Assembly: GCF_012272815.1 (NCBI RefSeq)
Contig: NZ_JAAWWL010000001.1
Span: 248,001 to 312,000 of the forward strand
Direction: 5' to 3'
Source: Croceivirga thetidis
Lineage (GTDB): Bacteria; Bacteroidota; Bacteroidia; Flavobacteriales; Flavobacteriaceae
Length of the DNA: 64,000 bases
The notes beneath the pieces are model-generated. The model did not search any database. It was not told the origin of the DNA and worked only from the letters and a program-made list of their open reading frames with translations. Position numbers and translations under genes: made by a program. This document shows positions 53,973-63,082 of this stretch, in pieces (within the stretch, counting starts at the first letter, position 1; each line of letters starts with the position of its first letter).

Positions 53973-54680
53973 TTAATCCAGCGTAATCTCTTCCCCTAAC
54001 TTTAGGTTAAATCTTTTTCTTAGAAGATATACGAACAAATAGAGAAAAGGGGTGTCGATAAACGCTATAAAAATCTTAAAAAGAAAGCCACTGATGACCA
54101 AGCCATAGAATAGGTCCCAAGGCAGTACCCCAAAAATGCAGAGTAGCCCAACCACGGTCACCGTATCGACCAATTGTGAAGAGAAGGTAGAGAAGTTATT
54201 ACGCAACCACAGCATCTTGCCCTTGGTCACCCGTTTCCAGAAATGGTAAATGGAAATGTCAATATACTGGGCAAACAGGTATGCCAACATCGAGGCCAAA
54301 ACCCCAAGGGGCGACAGCCCAAATACCTGGGTAAAAGTTTCATCACCGATGGGCGAGCTTTCTATTGCTGGGGCCACATTGGCCAAATAAATAATTCCCA
54401 TGGAAAATACCGAGGCAAAAATACCAGCCGTAACCACTTGATTGGCCTTCTTTTTACCGAAAATCTCTGAAATCAAATCGGTAATCAAAAAGGTAATGGG
54501 GTAGGGTAAAATACCCACCGAAATCTCAAACAAGGGTGCCCCAAAAACGGTCACATCACCAAAGGGTTTCCAGTAGAAAAACTTTTGAAAAATAAGGTTG
54601 GAAACGACCAAGGAGGTGATAAACAATGCCCCGAGGTAGAGGTAAATCCGAAAAGCAGTTTTTTGGTCTTTTTGGTTCAT
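53973..54680 (-). CDS. Queuosine-precursor transporter (YhhQ/VUT family)
   Basis: 235 residues with six hydrophobic helices. The family signature is visible as FEISVGILPYPITFLITDLIS followed by EIFGKKKANQVV (read in two parts) and QLVDTVTVVGLLCIFG in the C-terminal half. Members import preQ0/preQ1 or related bases for queuosine synthesis. No que genes are near. The 74-bp inverted-repeat element lies just upstream. Confidence 0.86.
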   Translation of the reverse strand: MNQKDQKTAFRIYLYLGALFITSLVVSNLIFQKFFYWKPFGDVTVFGAPLFEISVGILPYPITFLITDLISEIFGKKKANQVVTAGIFASVFSMGIIYLANVAPAIESSPIGDETFTQVFGLSPLGVLASMLAYLFAQYIDISIYHFWKRVTKGKMLWLRNNFSTFSSQLVDTVTVVGLLCIFGVLPWDLFYGLVISGFLFKIFIAFIDTPFLYLFVYLLRKRFNLKLGEEITLD

Positions 54681-54700
54681 GGAAAAAGGTCTCGACCTAT

Positions 54701-54774
54701 TTTGTCATTCCGAAGGCAATGAGGATTCCCTTATTTCAAGGAAAAGATTTCTCGCTTTTGCTCGAAATGACAAA
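54701..54774. repeat. Dispersed intergenic palindromic element (REP/MITE-like)
   Basis: A 74-bp unit with terminal inverted repeats TTTGTCATTCCGA (54701-54713) and TCGAAATGACAAA (54762-54774), one mismatch. It lies wholly in the 99-bp spacer between the sppA stop and the transporter start. Sequences of this kind (TCATTTCGA...GAGAAATC) are familiar as multi-copy intergenic repeats in Bacteroidota; copy number in this genome cannot be seen from one window. Confidence 0.65.
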
Positions 54775-54779
54775 TACGA

Positions 54780-56540
54780 TTACTTAATATTCAATTCGTA
54801 AGGCATTCGTGCTTGAACGCCTTGGTTCTCAGTCATTTTTTTGAGGGATGTCAACACTTCGTAGGCCTCATCACCAATTTCTTCCTTAAGGAGTGAATTG
54901 CCCAATTTTAGTTTGGCTGAACTAAGGTCTTCCATCAACAATTCAAAATCCGATTTGTACCGTGGGTATTTACGAATACCAAATGATTCTATTTCGGCCA
55001 GTTCAGCGGCGACCTCAATTGCCTTATCCAATCCGCCCAACTCATCAACCAGTCCAATTTTTTGGGCTTCCACCCCACTCCATACCCGACCTTGGGCGAT
55101 GGCATCTATCTCTTCGAAGGTCTTCTGACGCCCTTGGGCCACTAAACTCACAAAGGTATCATAGGTCTCTTCAATGCTTTCTTCAACCTGCGAACGAAAC
55201 GATTCGGTCATAGGTTCAAACAACGAATAATCGACCGAATTAGCATTGGTACCCACTTGTTCGGCATTGACACCGATGTCTTCAGAAAGTTCACTGATAT
55301 TTGGTATCGTACCAAAAACACCAATGGAACCCGTAATCGTAGTCGGTTCGGCAATTATCCTATCTGCTGCTGCGGCGATATAATAACCACCTGAAGCCGC
55401 AATATTACCAAAGGAAACCACTACCGGTTTCGTCTGGCGCGTCAACTCGACTTCGCGCCAAATAATATCCGACACCAACGAACTGCCCCCAGGGGAATCC
55501 ACCCGAAGTACTACGGCCTTTACTTTTTCATTTTCACGTGCTTTTTTCAATGCTCGATTGATAATGCCTTGACCAATAACATCTTTGGTGCCTTCACCAT
55601 ATAGAATCTCGCCCTGGGCATAGACAACGGCAATCTTATCGGTGCCCGATGGCTTGCCTTTGGTTTGGGCCACAACACCATAATCCTCTAGCGAAATACT
55701 GTTGATTTTATCATCTTCACCCAAGCCTAATTTTTCACGTAGTTGTGCATCAAACTCATCATGGAACAAGGTGCCGTCAATCAAACCACTTTCAACTGCA
55801 AAGGCCGGCAATCTGGCCCCAAGGGTATCGGCGATGCTATTTAAGTTTTCGGTTGAAATGTTTCGAGATGTTGAAATGTCTTCCAACATACTGTCCCAAA
55901 TTGACGTTATCAATTCCTTAATCTGTTGGCGGTTTTCATCACTCATGGTATTCGACAAAAAGGGCTCTACGGCACTTTTATATTTTCCATGGCGGATAAC
56001 CTCCATTTTGATTCCTGTCTTTTCCTGTAAATCCTTATAAAAAAGAACCTCAGAAGCCAATCCCTTAAAATCCATTCCCCCTTGTGGATTTAGATATACC
56101 TTATCGGCAATACTGGCCAACCAATAGTCTTTTTGGGAGTAGAAATCGGCATGGGCCAATATGAACTTACCTTCTGATTTAAAATCAGCCATGGCCCGAC
56201 GAATCTCTTGGGTCTGTGCCATACCAGCCAGCGAAAAACTGGTTCCAAGGCGAATACCCTTAATATTTGGATCTGTCTTAGCCACTGTAATAGCGTGCAA
56301 AATTTCATCCAAACCTTGGCCTTCAGAAAAGAGGCTACCAAAAGGGTCTTCTGGATTGTTACCCAAATAATCGTATATCGGTTCAGAGAGACTAATATCC
56401 AATACTGAATTTTCCTTAACTGTAATTCCGTCGCCTGCACTGCCAACGAGGGCAGCAAAAATGAAGAACATCACCACTAAAATTCCGAATGCGATAAGGC
56501 AACCCAGTATGGCCGCCAATAGATTCCGCAAAAACTTCAT
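54780..56540 (-). CDS. sppA: Signal peptide peptidase SppA (67K type)
   Basis: 586 residues from the ATG at 56540; this start begins directly with the membrane anchor (MKFLRNLLAAILGCL), whereas an earlier Met adds eight polar residues. Two tandem SppA/S49 domains: the general-base Lys is in RHGKYKSAVEPF (about 195) and the nucleophilic Ser in NIAASGGYYIAAAAD (about 400), as in E. coli SppA. DSPGGSSLVSD and ITGSIGVFG complete the site. It degrades cleaved signal peptides in the inner membrane. Confidence 0.94.
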   Translation of the reverse strand: MKFLRNLLAAILGCLIAFGILVVMFFIFAALVGSAGDGITVKENSVLDISLSEPIYDYLGNNPEDPFGSLFSEGQGLDEILHAITVAKTDPNIKGIRLGTSFSLAGMAQTQEIRRAMADFKSEGKFILAHADFYSQKDYWLASIADKVYLNPQGGMDFKGLASEVLFYKDLQEKTGIKMEVIRHGKYKSAVEPFLSNTMSDENRQQIKELITSIWDSMLEDISTSRNISTENLNSIADTLGARLPAFAVESGLIDGTLFHDEFDAQLREKLGLGEDDKINSISLEDYGVVAQTKGKPSGTDKIAVVYAQGEILYGEGTKDVIGQGIINRALKKARENEKVKAVVLRVDSPGGSSLVSDIIWREVELTRQTKPVVVSFGNIAASGGYYIAAAADRIIAEPTTITGSIGVFGTIPNISELSEDIGVNAEQVGTNANSVDYSLFEPMTESFRSQVEESIEETYDTFVSLVAQGRQKTFEEIDAIAQGRVWSGVEAQKIGLVDELGGLDKAIEVAAELAEIESFGIRKYPRYKSDFELLMEDLSSAKLKLGNSLLKEEIGDEAYEVLTSLKKMTENQGVQARMPYELNIK

Positions 56541-56608
56541 TTGTTCATAATTTATAAGGGGCAAAGATAACCAAAGTGGTATTGTTTTGATATTTTGCCG
56601 ATTGGTTT

Positions 56609-57760
56609 ATGGAAGTAAAGCATTTGGTTTATCTATCGCTTGGGAGTAACATGGGCAATCGCCTCATGCACCTGCAAAAGGCCATTTTTGAATTGGACGC
56701 TGATGCTGGTGCTGTGGTCAAGGTCTCTCCCATTTATGAAAACCCTGCCATGGGTTTTGAGGGCGATGATTTTTTGAATATCTGTGTTGGCCTAGAAACG
56801 GTCTTGGATCCCTTTCAACTGTTGAACCTCTTGCTTAAGATTGAGTTAGACCATGGACGAGAGCGTTTTGCAGATGGTAAGTACACTTCAAGACCCCTCG
56901 ATATTGACATCATTTATTATGACCAATATATCATTGATGAGGAAAACTTAATTGTTCCGCATCCGCATATGCCGGACCGCAAATTTGTCTTAAAACCACT
57001 GGCCGATATAGCCCCGCAATTTTACCATCCCGGTTCAAAAAAGGATACTCGAAACTTATTGCAGGAATCACGCGACAAAACCAAACTGGCTAAATTGGAC
57101 AAAAAACTCTTTCGCAACCGAAAAGAGCTCTTTGCCCGTTTTCAATTTTTGACCATTGAGGGTACCATAGGCGCTGGAAAAACAAGTTTGACACAAAAAA
57201 TCGCCGAAGACCTCAACGGAAAGCTCATTTTGGAACGGTTTGCGGACAACCCCTTCCTACCAAAGTTTTATGAGGACCAATCGCGTTATGCATTTCCTTT
57301 GGAAATGTCCTTTCTGGCAGATCGCTACCAGCAATTCACCGAAGACATTGCGCAATTTGATTTGTTCAAGGATTTTATCATTAGTGATTACGATGTTTCC
57401 AAATCTTTGATTTTTGGTGGAATCACCTTGCAGCAAGAAGAATTTGAGCTCTACCGGAAGCTTTTTAATTTAATGCATAAAGAGATAAAGAAGCCTGAGG
57501 TGTATTTCTATTTATACCAAAATACGGACCGACTGTTGGAAAATATCGCTAAACGGGGTCGGAGCTATGAGAAAAATATTGAGCGGGATTATCTCGAAAA
57601 AATCAATGCTGCCTATTTGAATTACCTAAAGACCATTCCTGAGGCTAATAAACTAATAATCAATGTTGAACAGTTTGATTTTGTGGAGAACCAAGCGGAC
57701 TATGACACGATGTTGGGCATAATGGAAGAGAAACTTATTGCTAACATTTTCTTTACATAA
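56609..57760 (+). CDS. folK: Fusion of HPPK (FolK) and deoxynucleoside kinase
   Basis: 383 residues. Residues 1-160 are 6-hydroxymethyl-7,8-dihydropterin pyrophosphokinase (YLSLGSNMGNRL, SPIYENPAMGF, TSRPLDIDIIYYD, VPHPHMPDRKFVLKPL). Residues 178-383 are a deoxynucleoside kinase-like P-loop domain: GTIGAGKTS (185-193), a Glu/Arg-rich active site (ERFADNPFLPKFYED) and the LID (RGRSYEKNIERDY). It should make the pterin pyrophosphate for folate and salvage deoxynucleosides in one chain. The fusion recurs in Bacteroidota; it links folate to dNTP supply (compare thyA and folA nearby). Confidence 0.92.
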   Translation: MEVKHLVYLSLGSNMGNRLMHLQKAIFELDADAGAVVKVSPIYENPAMGFEGDDFLNICVGLETVLDPFQLLNLLLKIELDHGRERFADGKYTSRPLDIDIIYYDQYIIDEENLIVPHPHMPDRKFVLKPLADIAPQFYHPGSKKDTRNLLQESRDKTKLAKLDKKLFRNRKELFARFQFLTIEGTIGAGKTSLTQKIAEDLNGKLILERFADNPFLPKFYEDQSRYAFPLEMSFLADRYQQFTEDIAQFDLFKDFIISDYDVSKSLIFGGITLQQEEFELYRKLFNLMHKEIKKPEVYFYLYQNTDRLLENIAKRGRSYEKNIERDYLEKINAAYLNYLKTIPEANKLIINVEQFDFVENQADYDTMLGIMEEKLIANIFFT

Positions 57761-57847
57761 TTTCACAAAATGTTTGCATATAACGATTGGTTTTATTTTA
57801 TTGCACCAGCTTTAATCGAGAAGCTAACTAACTCAAACTATATATAA

Positions 57848-57877
57848 AACCTCTGGTCAACGCCGGAGGTTTTTTTG
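57848..57877 (+). terminator. Rho-independent terminator of folK
   Basis: AACCTCTGG (57848-57856) pairs with CCGGAGGTT (57863-57871; one G-T wobble), followed by further T residues to 57876. It lies 87 nt past the folK stop, between convergent genes. Confidence 0.8.
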
Positions 57878-57893
57878 TTTGACCCGGTTTTGG

Positions 57894-58424
57894 TTAAAGG
57901 GTGCGTTTTTGCCATAGGTCCCAAATCACCACCCCTGCACTTACGGAGATGTTCAACGAGTGTTTTGTTCCAAATTGCGGAATTTCAAGAACCCCATTAC
58001 AGGCCGAAACTACCTCTTGGGCAACCCCTTTAACCTCATTACCGAAAACAACGGCATAAGATTGATCTGAATGTACCTCAAACGTATTGAGCAATTGCGC
58101 GCCTTCAGCTTGTTCAATAGCTTGAACATTCACCCCTTGCTTTTGTAATTCCAAGACCAAGTCCAAGGTGCTTTCACGATATTCCCAGTCGACACTTTCC
58201 GTTGATCCCAAAGCGGTCTTATGAATATCTTTATGCGGTGGTTTTGCGGTAATACCACAGAGGTAGATTTTTTCAATTAGAAAGGCATCCGCGGTACGAA
58301 AAACCGAACCGATGTTATTCAGGCTTCGGATGTTATCCAAAACAATGATAATTGGAGTTTTTTTGGCCTCTTTAAAAGAGGGGATATCCAAACGGTTTAA
58401 TTCGGCATTGGCGAGTTTACGCAT
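57894..58424 (-). CDS. SpoU/TrmH-family RNA methyltransferase
   Basis: 176 residues, the short catalytic-domain-only form. The three SPOUT motifs are present: IVLDNIRSLNNIGSVFRTAD (about 25-45), VVFGNEVKGVAQE (about 120) and LNISVSAGVVIWDL (about 155). These make the knotted SAM site. It should 2'-O-methylate a nucleotide in tRNA or rRNA; the exact target cannot be read from the sequence. Divergent from mutS. Confidence 0.88.
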   Translation of the reverse strand: MRKLANAELNRLDIPSFKEAKKTPIIIVLDNIRSLNNIGSVFRTADAFLIEKIYLCGITAKPPHKDIHKTALGSTESVDWEYRESTLDLVLELQKQGVNVQAIEQAEGAQLLNTFEVHSDQSYAVVFGNEVKGVAQEVVSACNGVLEIPQFGTKHSLNISVSAGVVIWDLWQKRTL

Positions 58425-58513
58425 AACTTATCCACTTTTGGTTGGTAAATATCAACATCGGGCCGAAATTTAAGGGGCAAGGTATAAATTCGAAAGAATT
58501 AAAACGATTTTTC

Positions 58514-61132
58514 TTGGCCGGTTCAAAAAGTAAAAAGGAAACCCCTTTGATGAAACAATACAATGCCATTAAGGTAAAGCATCCCGATGCGTTGTTATTG
58601 TTTCGTGTGGGTGACTTTTATGAGACTTTTGGAGAAGATGCGGTCAAGGCCGCACAAATTTTGGGAATCGTTCTTACGCACAGAAATAACGGTGGTGACC
58701 AAACCGAATTAGCAGGTTTTCCCCACCACTCTTTGAATACCTATTTGCCGAAATTGGTTCGTGCGGGACAACGGGTTGCCATTTGCGACCAATTGGAAGA
58801 CCCTAAACAGACCAAAACCATTGTCAAACGTGGCGTAACCGAACTGGTTACACCAGGTGTAGCCCTGAATGATGATATTCTAAACGCCAAAAGCAACAAC
58901 TTTCTAGCGGCGGTACATTTTGGTCGGAAGAAATTAGGGGTTGCCTTCTTGGATATTTCAACCGGTGAATTTCTGACCTCAGAGGGTACCCCTGAACAAG
59001 TGGACAAACTACTCCAGAATTTTGCGCCCAACGAGGTACTGGTTTCAAAAAACCATAAGCTTGAATTTAACGATAGTTTCGGAAATCACCACCACACCTT
59101 CTATTTGGAAGATTGGATTTATCAAGAGGACTATGCCAACGAAAGCCTGAACAACCATTTTAAAACCAACTCGCTTACTGGTTTTGGGGTTGCGCACCTG
59201 CAGGAAGGCATCATAGCCTCTGGGGCTATTTTGCATTACCTATCCGAAACGCAGCATCGGCAATTGCAGCACATCAATAAACTGCAACGTATCGCAGAAG
59301 AGGACTATGTATGGATGGATCGCTTTACCATGCGAAATTTGGAGCTGCACCATAGCACCAATCTAAATGCCATTACACTGCTCGAAGTTATTGACAAGAC
59401 CATTTCACCCATGGGAGGTCGTTTGCTAAAGCGTTGGCTGGCGCTACCATTAAAACATAAAGAACAAATTGAGGAGCGTCTGAACATTGTTTCGCATCTT
59501 TTTGATGCTGAGGAACTACTCAAGAAAATCAGGCATTGGGTCAAGCAAATGGGTGATTTGGAACGCTTGATTTCAAAAGTGGCGACAGGAAAAATCAATC
59601 CAAAAGAGGTCGTTCAGCTAAAAAATTCCCTTGAAGCGGTGCTCCCCTTGAAAAATCTGACTGTGCAATCGGACAATCCCTCGTTGAAAAAACTGGGCAA
59701 CCAATTGGATTCTTGTGATGCGCTTCGAACCAAGATCATGGAAATACTTTCTGAAGAGGCACCGGTAACCATAGGCAAAGGAAAAACCATTGCAGATGGC
59801 TATTCTGAAGAACTGGATGAGTTGCGCGCGCTTGCCTTTTCAAGTAAGGACTACCTAGATAAAATGTTGGAACGGGAAACCGAGGCAACGGGTATCACTT
59901 CCTTAAAAATTGCCTCTAACAATGTTTTCGGGTATTACATTGAAGTCAGAAACACACATAAAGACAAAGTTCCCGAGACATGGGTTCGCAAACAGACCTT
60001 GGTCAATGCCGAACGCTATATAACCGAAGAACTCAAAGAATACGAAAGCAAAATCTTAGGGGCTGAAGAGCGCATTTTAAGTCTAGAGCAACAACTCTTT
60101 CAACAATTGTTGGTGTGGATGCAAGAGTACATTACACCCGTACAGCAAAATGCCCAATTGATTGCCCAACTTGACTGTTTGGGTGGTTTTGCAATTTTGG
60201 CCAAAAGCAACAACTATGTGCGCCCCGAAATGGATGACAACACGGTTCTTGAAATCAAGGAGGGACGACACCCGGTTATTGAAAAGCAATTGCCCTTGGG
60301 TGAAAGTTATATCACCAACGATGTACTCTTAAATCGTGAAGAACAGCAAATCATCATGATTACAGGGCCCAATATGAGCGGTAAATCAGCAATCTTGAGG
60401 CAGACCGCCTTAATCGTACTATTGGCTCAGATGGGAAGCTTTGTTCCGGCACAATCCGCAAAAATTGGAGTGGTTGATAAAATCTTTACTCGGGTTGGGG
60501 CCAGTGATAACATCTCAATGGGCGAATCGACCTTTATGGTTGAGATGAACGAAACGGCTTCGATTCTGAACAATTTGTCAGAACGTAGCTTGGTTCTACT
60601 AGATGAAATTGGTAGGGGCACCAGCACCTATGACGGTATTTCCATCGCTTGGGCCATTGCGGAGTACCTTCATGAACACCCATCAAAGGCAAAGACCTTG
60701 TTTGCCACACACTACCATGAACTCAATGAAATGACTTCGACTTTTGAACGCATTAAAAACTATAATGTGTCAGTCAAAGAATTGAAAGACAATGTGCTCT
60801 TTTTACGAAAATTGGTACCTGGCGGTAGCGAACACAGTTTTGGAATTCATGTTGCAAAAATGGCTGGCATGCCACAACAAGTGGTGCAGAAGGCCAATAA
60901 AATTCTTAAGAAGCTTGAAAAGTCTCATTCAAGTGAAGAATTGACGGATAAATTGCAGGTGGCCCAAAATGAAATGCAGTTGAGTTTCTTTAATTTGGAT
61001 GACCCCCTATTGGAAGAAATCAAGGAAGAGATTTTACATCTGGACATTGATACCCTTACACCCGTTGAGGCCTTGATGAAGCTCAATGAAATCAAGCGAC
61101 TTCTTAGCAAAAAGAAAAAGGCGACTTCTTAG
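58514..61132 (+). CDS. mutS: DNA mismatch repair protein MutS (likely TTG start)
   Basis: 872 residues from the TTG at 58514. No ATG precedes the mismatch-binding domain; the TTG at 58514 begins [20 protein letters not shown], matching where flavobacterial MutS usually starts, and a TTG 72 bp upstream (58442) gives an extra unrelated stretch. The mismatch motif Phe-Tyr-Glu is in [11 protein letters not shown]; Walker A GPNMSGKS, Walker [13 protein letters not shown] and the ATHYHEL signature are intact. It recognises base mismatches and starts repair with MutL. Confidence 0.93.
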   Translation: MAGSKSKKETPLMKQYNAIKVKHPDALLLFRVGDFYETFGEDAVKAAQILGIVLTHRNNGGDQTELAGFPHHSLNTYLPKLVRAGQRVAICDQLEDPKQTKTIVKRGVTELVTPGVALNDDILNAKSNNFLAAVHFGRKKLGVAFLDISTGEFLTSEGTPEQVDKLLQNFAPNEVLVSKNHKLEFNDSFGNHHHTFYLEDWIYQEDYANESLNNHFKTNSLTGFGVAHLQEGIIASGAILHYLSETQHRQLQHINKLQRIAEEDYVWMDRFTMRNLELHHSTNLNAITLLEVIDKTISPMGGRLLKRWLALPLKHKEQIEERLNIVSHLFDAEELLKKIRHWVKQMGDLERLISKVATGKINPKEVVQLKNSLEAVLPLKNLTVQSDNPSLKKLGNQLDSCDALRTKIMEILSEEAPVTIGKGKTIADGYSEELDELRALAFSSKDYLDKMLERETEATGITSLKIASNNVFGYYIEVRNTHKDKVPETWVRKQTLVNAERYITEELKEYESKILGAEERILSLEQQLFQQLLVWMQEYITPVQQNAQLIAQLDCLGGFAILAKSNNYVRPEMDDNTVLEIKEGRHPVIEKQLPLGESYITNDVLLNREEQQIIMITGPNMSGKSAILRQTALIVLLAQMGSFVPAQSAKIGVVDKIFTRVGASDNISMGESTFMVEMNETASILNNLSERSLVLLDEIGRGTSTYDGISIAWAIAEYLHEHPSKAKTLFATHYHELNEMTSTFERIKNYNVSVKELKDNVLFLRKLVPGGSEHSFGIHVAKMAGMPQQVVQKANKILKKLEKSHSSEELTDKLQVAQNEMQLSFFNLDDPLLEEIKEEILHLDIDTLTPVEALMKLNEIKRLLSKKKKATS

Positions 61133-61145
61133 CCCCTCACCCTGA

Positions 61146-61165
61146 CCCTCTCCTTTAGAAGAGGG
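61146..61165 (+). other. Short hairpin after mutS
   Basis: CCCTCT and AGAGGG flank an 8-nt loop, preceded by CCCCTCACCCTGA from 61133. The whole looks like a fragment of the common CCCTCTCC-type intergenic repeat and may serve as the mutS terminator; only a short A run, no T tract, follows on the plus strand. Confidence 0.45.
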
Positions 61166-61199
61166 AAAAATCGATACTAAATTTCAAAGCGAAATTTCT

Positions 61200-61228
61200 T
61201 TTGAAATTGGATAAATGTTTTAAATTTG
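61200..61228 (+). promoter_or_regulatory. Promoter of the tRNA-Gly gene
   Basis: TTTG at 61200-61203 and TAAATTTG at 61221-61228 (TAnnTTTG consensus), with a 17-bp spacer, 35 nt upstream of the tRNA. Confidence 0.6.
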
Positions 61229-61263
61229 CATCCGCACTTTTATAAGTGTGCGTTCTTTATCAT

Positions 61264-61336
61264 GCGAAAATAGCTCAGTTGGTAGAGCATCACCTTGCCA
61301 AGGTGGAGGTCGCGGGTTCGAATCCCGTTTTTCGCT
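61264..61336 (+). tRNA. tRNA-Gly (anticodon GCC)
   Basis: 73 nt cloverleaf: acceptor GCGAAAA pairs with TTTTCGC, discriminator T; D arm CTCAGTTGGTAGAG; anticodon arm CACCTTGCCAAGGTG with GCC; T arm GCGGGTTCGAATCCCGT. No CCA encoded. The anticodon reads GGC/GGU. Confidence 0.95.
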
Positions 61337-61340
61337 CAAA

Positions 61341-61363
61341 AACGCTGCTTGCAGCGTTTTTTT
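61341..61363 (+). terminator. Rho-independent terminator after tRNA-Gly
   Basis: AACGCTGC (61341-61348) pairs with GCAGCGTT (61351-61358); the T run extends to 61363. It begins 5 nt after the tRNA, so the downstream tRNA-Leu should need its own promoter or readthrough. Confidence 0.75.
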
Positions 61364-61380
61364 ATTTAAGTCCTAAAGTT

Positions 61381-61465
61381 GCTCGAGTGGTGGAATTGGT
61401 AGACACGCCGGACTTAAAATCCTGTGGGCATTTTGCCCGTGCGGGTTCAAGTCCCGCCTCGAGTA
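61381..61465 (+). tRNA. tRNA-Leu (anticodon TAA)
   Basis: 85 nt class II tRNA. Acceptor GCTCGAG pairs with CTCGAGT (first pair G-T wobble), discriminator A. Anticodon loop CTTAAAA gives TAA, reading UUA. Long variable arm with stem GGGC/GCCC; T arm GCGGGTTCAAGTCCCGC. The anticodon stem CCGGA/TCCTG contains one C-T mismatch at its second pair. No CCA encoded. Confidence 0.93.
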
Positions 61466-61476
61466 CTAATAATTGC

Positions 61477-61505
61477 AAAAGTCACAACTTAGGTTGTGAC
61501 TTTTT
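61477..61505 (+). terminator. Rho-independent terminator after tRNA-Leu
   Basis: AAAAGTCACAAC (61477-61488) pairs with GTTGTGACTTTT (61493-61504), ending in a T run. It begins 12 nt after the tRNA. Confidence 0.8.
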
Positions 61506-61592
61506 GTTTTGATGACCTTTGTATACTTGGTTTGTGAAAAGTTCGAAAAACTAAAAGCAATCTAAAAAGGATTGACCTTTTCGTTTTCAACA

Positions 61593-61636
61593 GGTTCGAG
61601 CTGGGGCTCTACGCAGTGAATTCCCGCCTCGAGTAC
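61593..61636. repeat. Partial duplicate of the tRNA-Leu 3' end (attachment-site-like)
   Basis: The 15-bp sequence TCCCGCCTCGAGTAC at 61622-61636 repeats exactly the 3' end of tRNA-Leu (61452-61466). A T-loop-like GGTTCGAG lies at 61593-61600 just before it. Such duplicates arise when an element integrates at a tRNA 3' end. No integrase is seen in the window, so this may be a scar, or the element may lie between or beyond the repeats. Confidence 0.45.
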
Positions 61637-61717
61637 CTATTAAAGAAAAATCAAGGAAATCTACTTGGATTTTTTATGCGATAATTATTTTATTAATCAG
61701 TTATGGATTAATATGGT

Positions 61718-62314
61718 TTATCTATCCTTTAGTTTAATTATAATTACAAATATTTGTAGCAGTATAACGATTGCAAATAAGGATAAAAGTAAAATACGGT
61801 ACGGCAAGGCAATGTCGTAATAGGAAGTAAATAGAAGTAAAATACTGAAGGCGTTAGCAAAAATTATTGTCAAAAGCAACATAAATCTGGAAGACTTTTG
61901 TACACTAAAAAGTTTACTGCTTTTTGGACCCTTAATATGTTCCCCAACAGAAACACCATTGGGAACCGAAGATTGTGAAAAAAGAAGTTGCCTCAAATTT
62001 CCTTTAACCCCTTGGTAACCTTTTAAAACACGACCAATTCGCGTTACATTTATTAAAATGAAAAGGGTGAATAGAATAAATATTTGTAAAAGTATCATAC
62101 CAAGTATTACCTGAAGTTCACCTATTTCTACTTTTTTTAGATTAAGTAAGGTAGAATACAAACCTATTATTGCAAAAAGTGCAGTAAAGAAAAAGTTCAT
62201 ATATCTTATCCTAGTATTTTCTAGATGTCTATAATGACTCCAAGCTTGCGAATACTCCGCAAGAAGTACGTTTATATCATGAGTATCATTCTTTTTCTCT
62301 TTTTTCTTACCCAT
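61718..62314 (-). CDS. Four-helix membrane protein of unknown function
   Basis: 198 residues. A basic N-terminus (MGKKKEKKN) and a short soluble helix (YSQAWSHYRHLENTRIRYMN) precede four hydrophobic helices at about 38-58, 68-90, 145-165 and 170-195. A cytoplasmic loop of about 50 residues separates helices 2 and 3. I do not recognise a family. It is next to the tRNA-Leu duplicate and could belong to an inserted segment. No partner gene is adjacent. Confidence 0.62.
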   Translation of the reverse strand: MGKKKEKKNDTHDINVLLAEYSQAWSHYRHLENTRIRYMNFFFTALFAIIGLYSTLLNLKKVEIGELQVILGMILLQIFILFTLFILINVTRIGRVLKGYQGVKGNLRQLLFSQSSVPNGVSVGEHIKGPKSSKLFSVQKSSRFMLLLTIIFANAFSILLLFTSYYDIALPYRILLLSLFAIVILLQIFVIIIKLKDR

Positions 62315-62506
62315 TTTTGTTCCAAATTAAGTTTCCTATTCCCAGCTCGAATTTGAACTACTTTATCTTTTCTTCTTCCCAAAATCAACAGCACTGCAAA
62401 ACTGATTCCAATTTCAAATTAATTTCAATTACAAGAAAGAAACATAATTTAAAATGATTTAAACAGTCTTGAGGTTCAAAAATTTACACTAAATAGTATC
62501 GTCTTT

Positions 62507-63079
62507 CTACCCTTTATAAGGTTTTGATGATTCCGTCCAGGGCACACAACCCGAATATCTACCCGGAATTGGGCTATAGTCAAAAGCCTCAACCATTACA
62601 GTTTCACTTGTGAAATAACCTGAAACGACTAGGTTTTTCATCAATGAGAAATAATGGGTCTTTGGCTCCGGAACATCTATTTGGGTTTCCGCAAAAGAAA
62701 TTGCTTCATCTTGAATATCCATCAATAAATTTTTCTTTTCTGCTACTGAAAGGCGTTCAAATGGCTTACCATTTTCAGCAATGCAGCGTTCCTCAAAAGT
62801 TGTCAATCCCGTCAGAAAGACATCTTTATCCTCTTCCATAAAACAAGCATTCACCGTGTCTATAATGTAATCGCCTAAATTGAGGTCAATACTCCCCGGC
62901 AGGTTGGCTGTTTTGGGTAGAATCGTTTCAGCGATTTCATTTAGCAGGCCTATATCCTTGTCGGTTAATGATGACCAAACCCGTGGTTCAACCTTACACG
63001 ATTGCAATATCAACGACGGAACGACCAAAGTTCCGCCCATAGCCAATAACGATTGTTGTAAAAATCTTTTTCGATGCAT
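62507..63079 (-). CDS. Gluconate 2-dehydrogenase subunit 3-family protein
   Basis: 190 residues. The N-terminus RKRFLQQSLLAMGGTLVVPS is a signal sequence (Tat-like but without a full twin-arginine motif), with a lipobox-like SC at about 28. The body has LLNEIAETILPKT and GLTTFEERC patterns of the small (gamma) subunit of FAD-linked periplasmic dehydrogenases. It is 3 nt downstream of the GMC oxidoreductase gene, its expected partner. Substrate is not evident; a sugar or polyol is usual. Confidence 0.85.
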   Translation of the reverse strand: MHRKRFLQQSLLAMGGTLVVPSLILQSCKVEPRVWSSLTDKDIGLLNEIAETILPKTANLPGSIDLNLGDYIIDTVNACFMEEDKDVFLTGLTTFEERCIAENGKPFERLSVAEKKNLLMDIQDEAISFAETQIDVPEPKTHYFSLMKNLVVSGYFTSETVMVEAFDYSPIPGRYSGCVPWTESSKPYKG

Positions 63080-63082
63080 GGT

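Noticed and set aside
61246-61512. 88-codon ORF across both tRNA genes
   Set aside because: Its translation (IAQLVEHHLAKVEVAGSNPV) is the well-known artefact of reading through tRNA sequence.
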